Source: Bacteroides propionicigenes
GTDB taxonomy: Bacteria > Bacteroidota > Bacteroidia > Bacteroidales > Bacteroidaceae
Assembly (NCBI RefSeq): GCF_018390535.1
Contig: NZ_JAHBBW010000016.1
Location: 19,896 to 83,895 of the forward strand
DNA: 64,000 bases
Direction: 5' to 3'
Every line of letters starts with the position of its first letter. Within the stretch, counting starts at the first letter, position 1. Below the pieces are notes generated by a model. That model made no database searches. It was given only the letters and a program-made list of their open reading frames with translations, and had not been told where the DNA came from. Made by a program: the position numbers and the translations under genes. Shown here piece after piece: positions 63,496-64,000 of the stretch.

Positions 63496-64000
63496 TAAAG
63501 ACCGGAGCTATTTTGTTGACCTGTTTATCAGGCATATTTATAACTAAGCCCTTCTCCGTACGTGTAAATGAAACTTTACCATATCCCAATAATTCCACTC
63601 TTCTAATCTTATCAGGGAACAGTTTACTCTTGCTGGATAATGATTTGATAAGTATTTGATTTTCTGCCGGCCAAGCCAAAACCGTAGCAAATAGGTCTTT
63701 TTTAGTTTGGGTGAAACGGATTTCTTGTGCTGTAGCCTTGCTATACGCTCCTTCATTGAAGCCTTGTGCATTAATCTTAATATCAGCTTCAGCTATTGGT
63801 CCTTCACCAAATATTTTCCATGGTCGTGTGTCAAAGATAGCTTCTTTATTAATATTCATCCAATTGCCGAATTCATTTAATCCTCAAATCCGCAACTAAG
63901 CTCTTCAGCGTCCTTCTTGCGTCTAAACGTCCTCTCATCACTGAATTAGCAGATAAATTGAGGCTGAAATACCCACTTCTGCCCACAATATCCCCTTGCC
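63479..64000 (-). pseudogene. GH29 alpha-L-fucosidase C-terminus, frameshifted and cut by window edge
   Basis: The frame ending at 63479 carries NEFGNWMNINKEAIFDTRPW and KIFGEGP, the typical end of the GH29 catalytic domain, then a beta-sandwich tail (QEIRFTQTKKDLFATVLAW). Just upstream another frame carries DIVGRSGYFSLNLSANS, the preceding GH29 segment, and reaches a TGA near 63866. The in-frame extension of the first piece is itself blocked by a TGA near 63882. So a frameshift splits the gene at about 63880. Most of the gene lies outside the window. Confidence 0.7.

Overview
The window is chromosomal DNA of a gut-type Bacteroides (order Bacteroidales). This rests on the recurring TAnnTTTG -7 promoter boxes, the many lipoproteins with an SC-type lipobox followed by acidic residues, Bacteroidales-restricted families (DUF4493, PCMD, DUF4290, TIGR02757), a pair of hexameric glutamate dehydrogenases, a malic enzyme fused to a phosphotransacetylase-like domain, and GH20, GH127 and GH29 glycosidases. 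I cannot name the species from the sequence alone. I see no rRNA, tRNA or CRISPR array.

Layout. 1-11.4 kb is mostly housekeeping: a lipoprotein cut by the window edge, a CCA-adding enzyme, a phosphate permease next to polyphosphate kinase, two metallophosphoesterases, the dTDP-sugar genes rfbA-rfbB, and menA. 11.4-12.0 kb is non-coding and carries a 40-bp perfect palindrome and a roughly 295-bp nested inverted repeat. 12.0-23.7 kb is one eight-gene minus-strand operon: five DUF4493 lipoproteins, one further PCMD lipoprotein and two paralogous small outer-membrane beta-barrels. This is the most accessory-looking and least understood part of the window.

23.9-43.9 kb returns to core genes: a PEP/pyruvate-binding protein with two receiver-like domains, a first glutamate dehydrogenase, an M24 peptidase, ruvA with two unknown genes behind it, diaminopimelate dehydrogenase, the operon tsaB-DUF4290-murA-rimM-M23 peptidase-dxr-rseP, the plus-strand set yicC-gmk-nadD, a CobW-type GTPase and an alpha/beta hydrolase. 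44.0-53.2 kb holds the second glutamate dehydrogenase, malic enzyme with a small coupled membrane-protein gene, GH20 hexosaminidase, O-acetylhomoserine sulfhydrylase and a cell-wall amidase.

53.3-59.7 kb is a run of small genes with a redox or stress flavour: DJ-1/PfpI, HxlR regulator, ABM monooxygenase, MsrA-MsrB fusion and a low-molecular-weight phosphatase homologue that has lost its catalytic cysteine. It also holds a urea channel and a TIGR02757 protein. 59.7-60.7 kb is a decayed IS21-family istA. The window ends with a GH127/GH146 beta-L-arabinofuranosidase convergent with a frameshifted GH29 alpha-L-fucosidase remnant.

The main candidates for new biology are the DUF4493/PCMD/barrel operon, the twin-receiver PEP-binding protein, the pseudo-phosphatase behind msrAB, a three-repeat Pho-box-like array in front of the phosphate permease, and two unlisted small genes (29800..29925 and 45576..45749).
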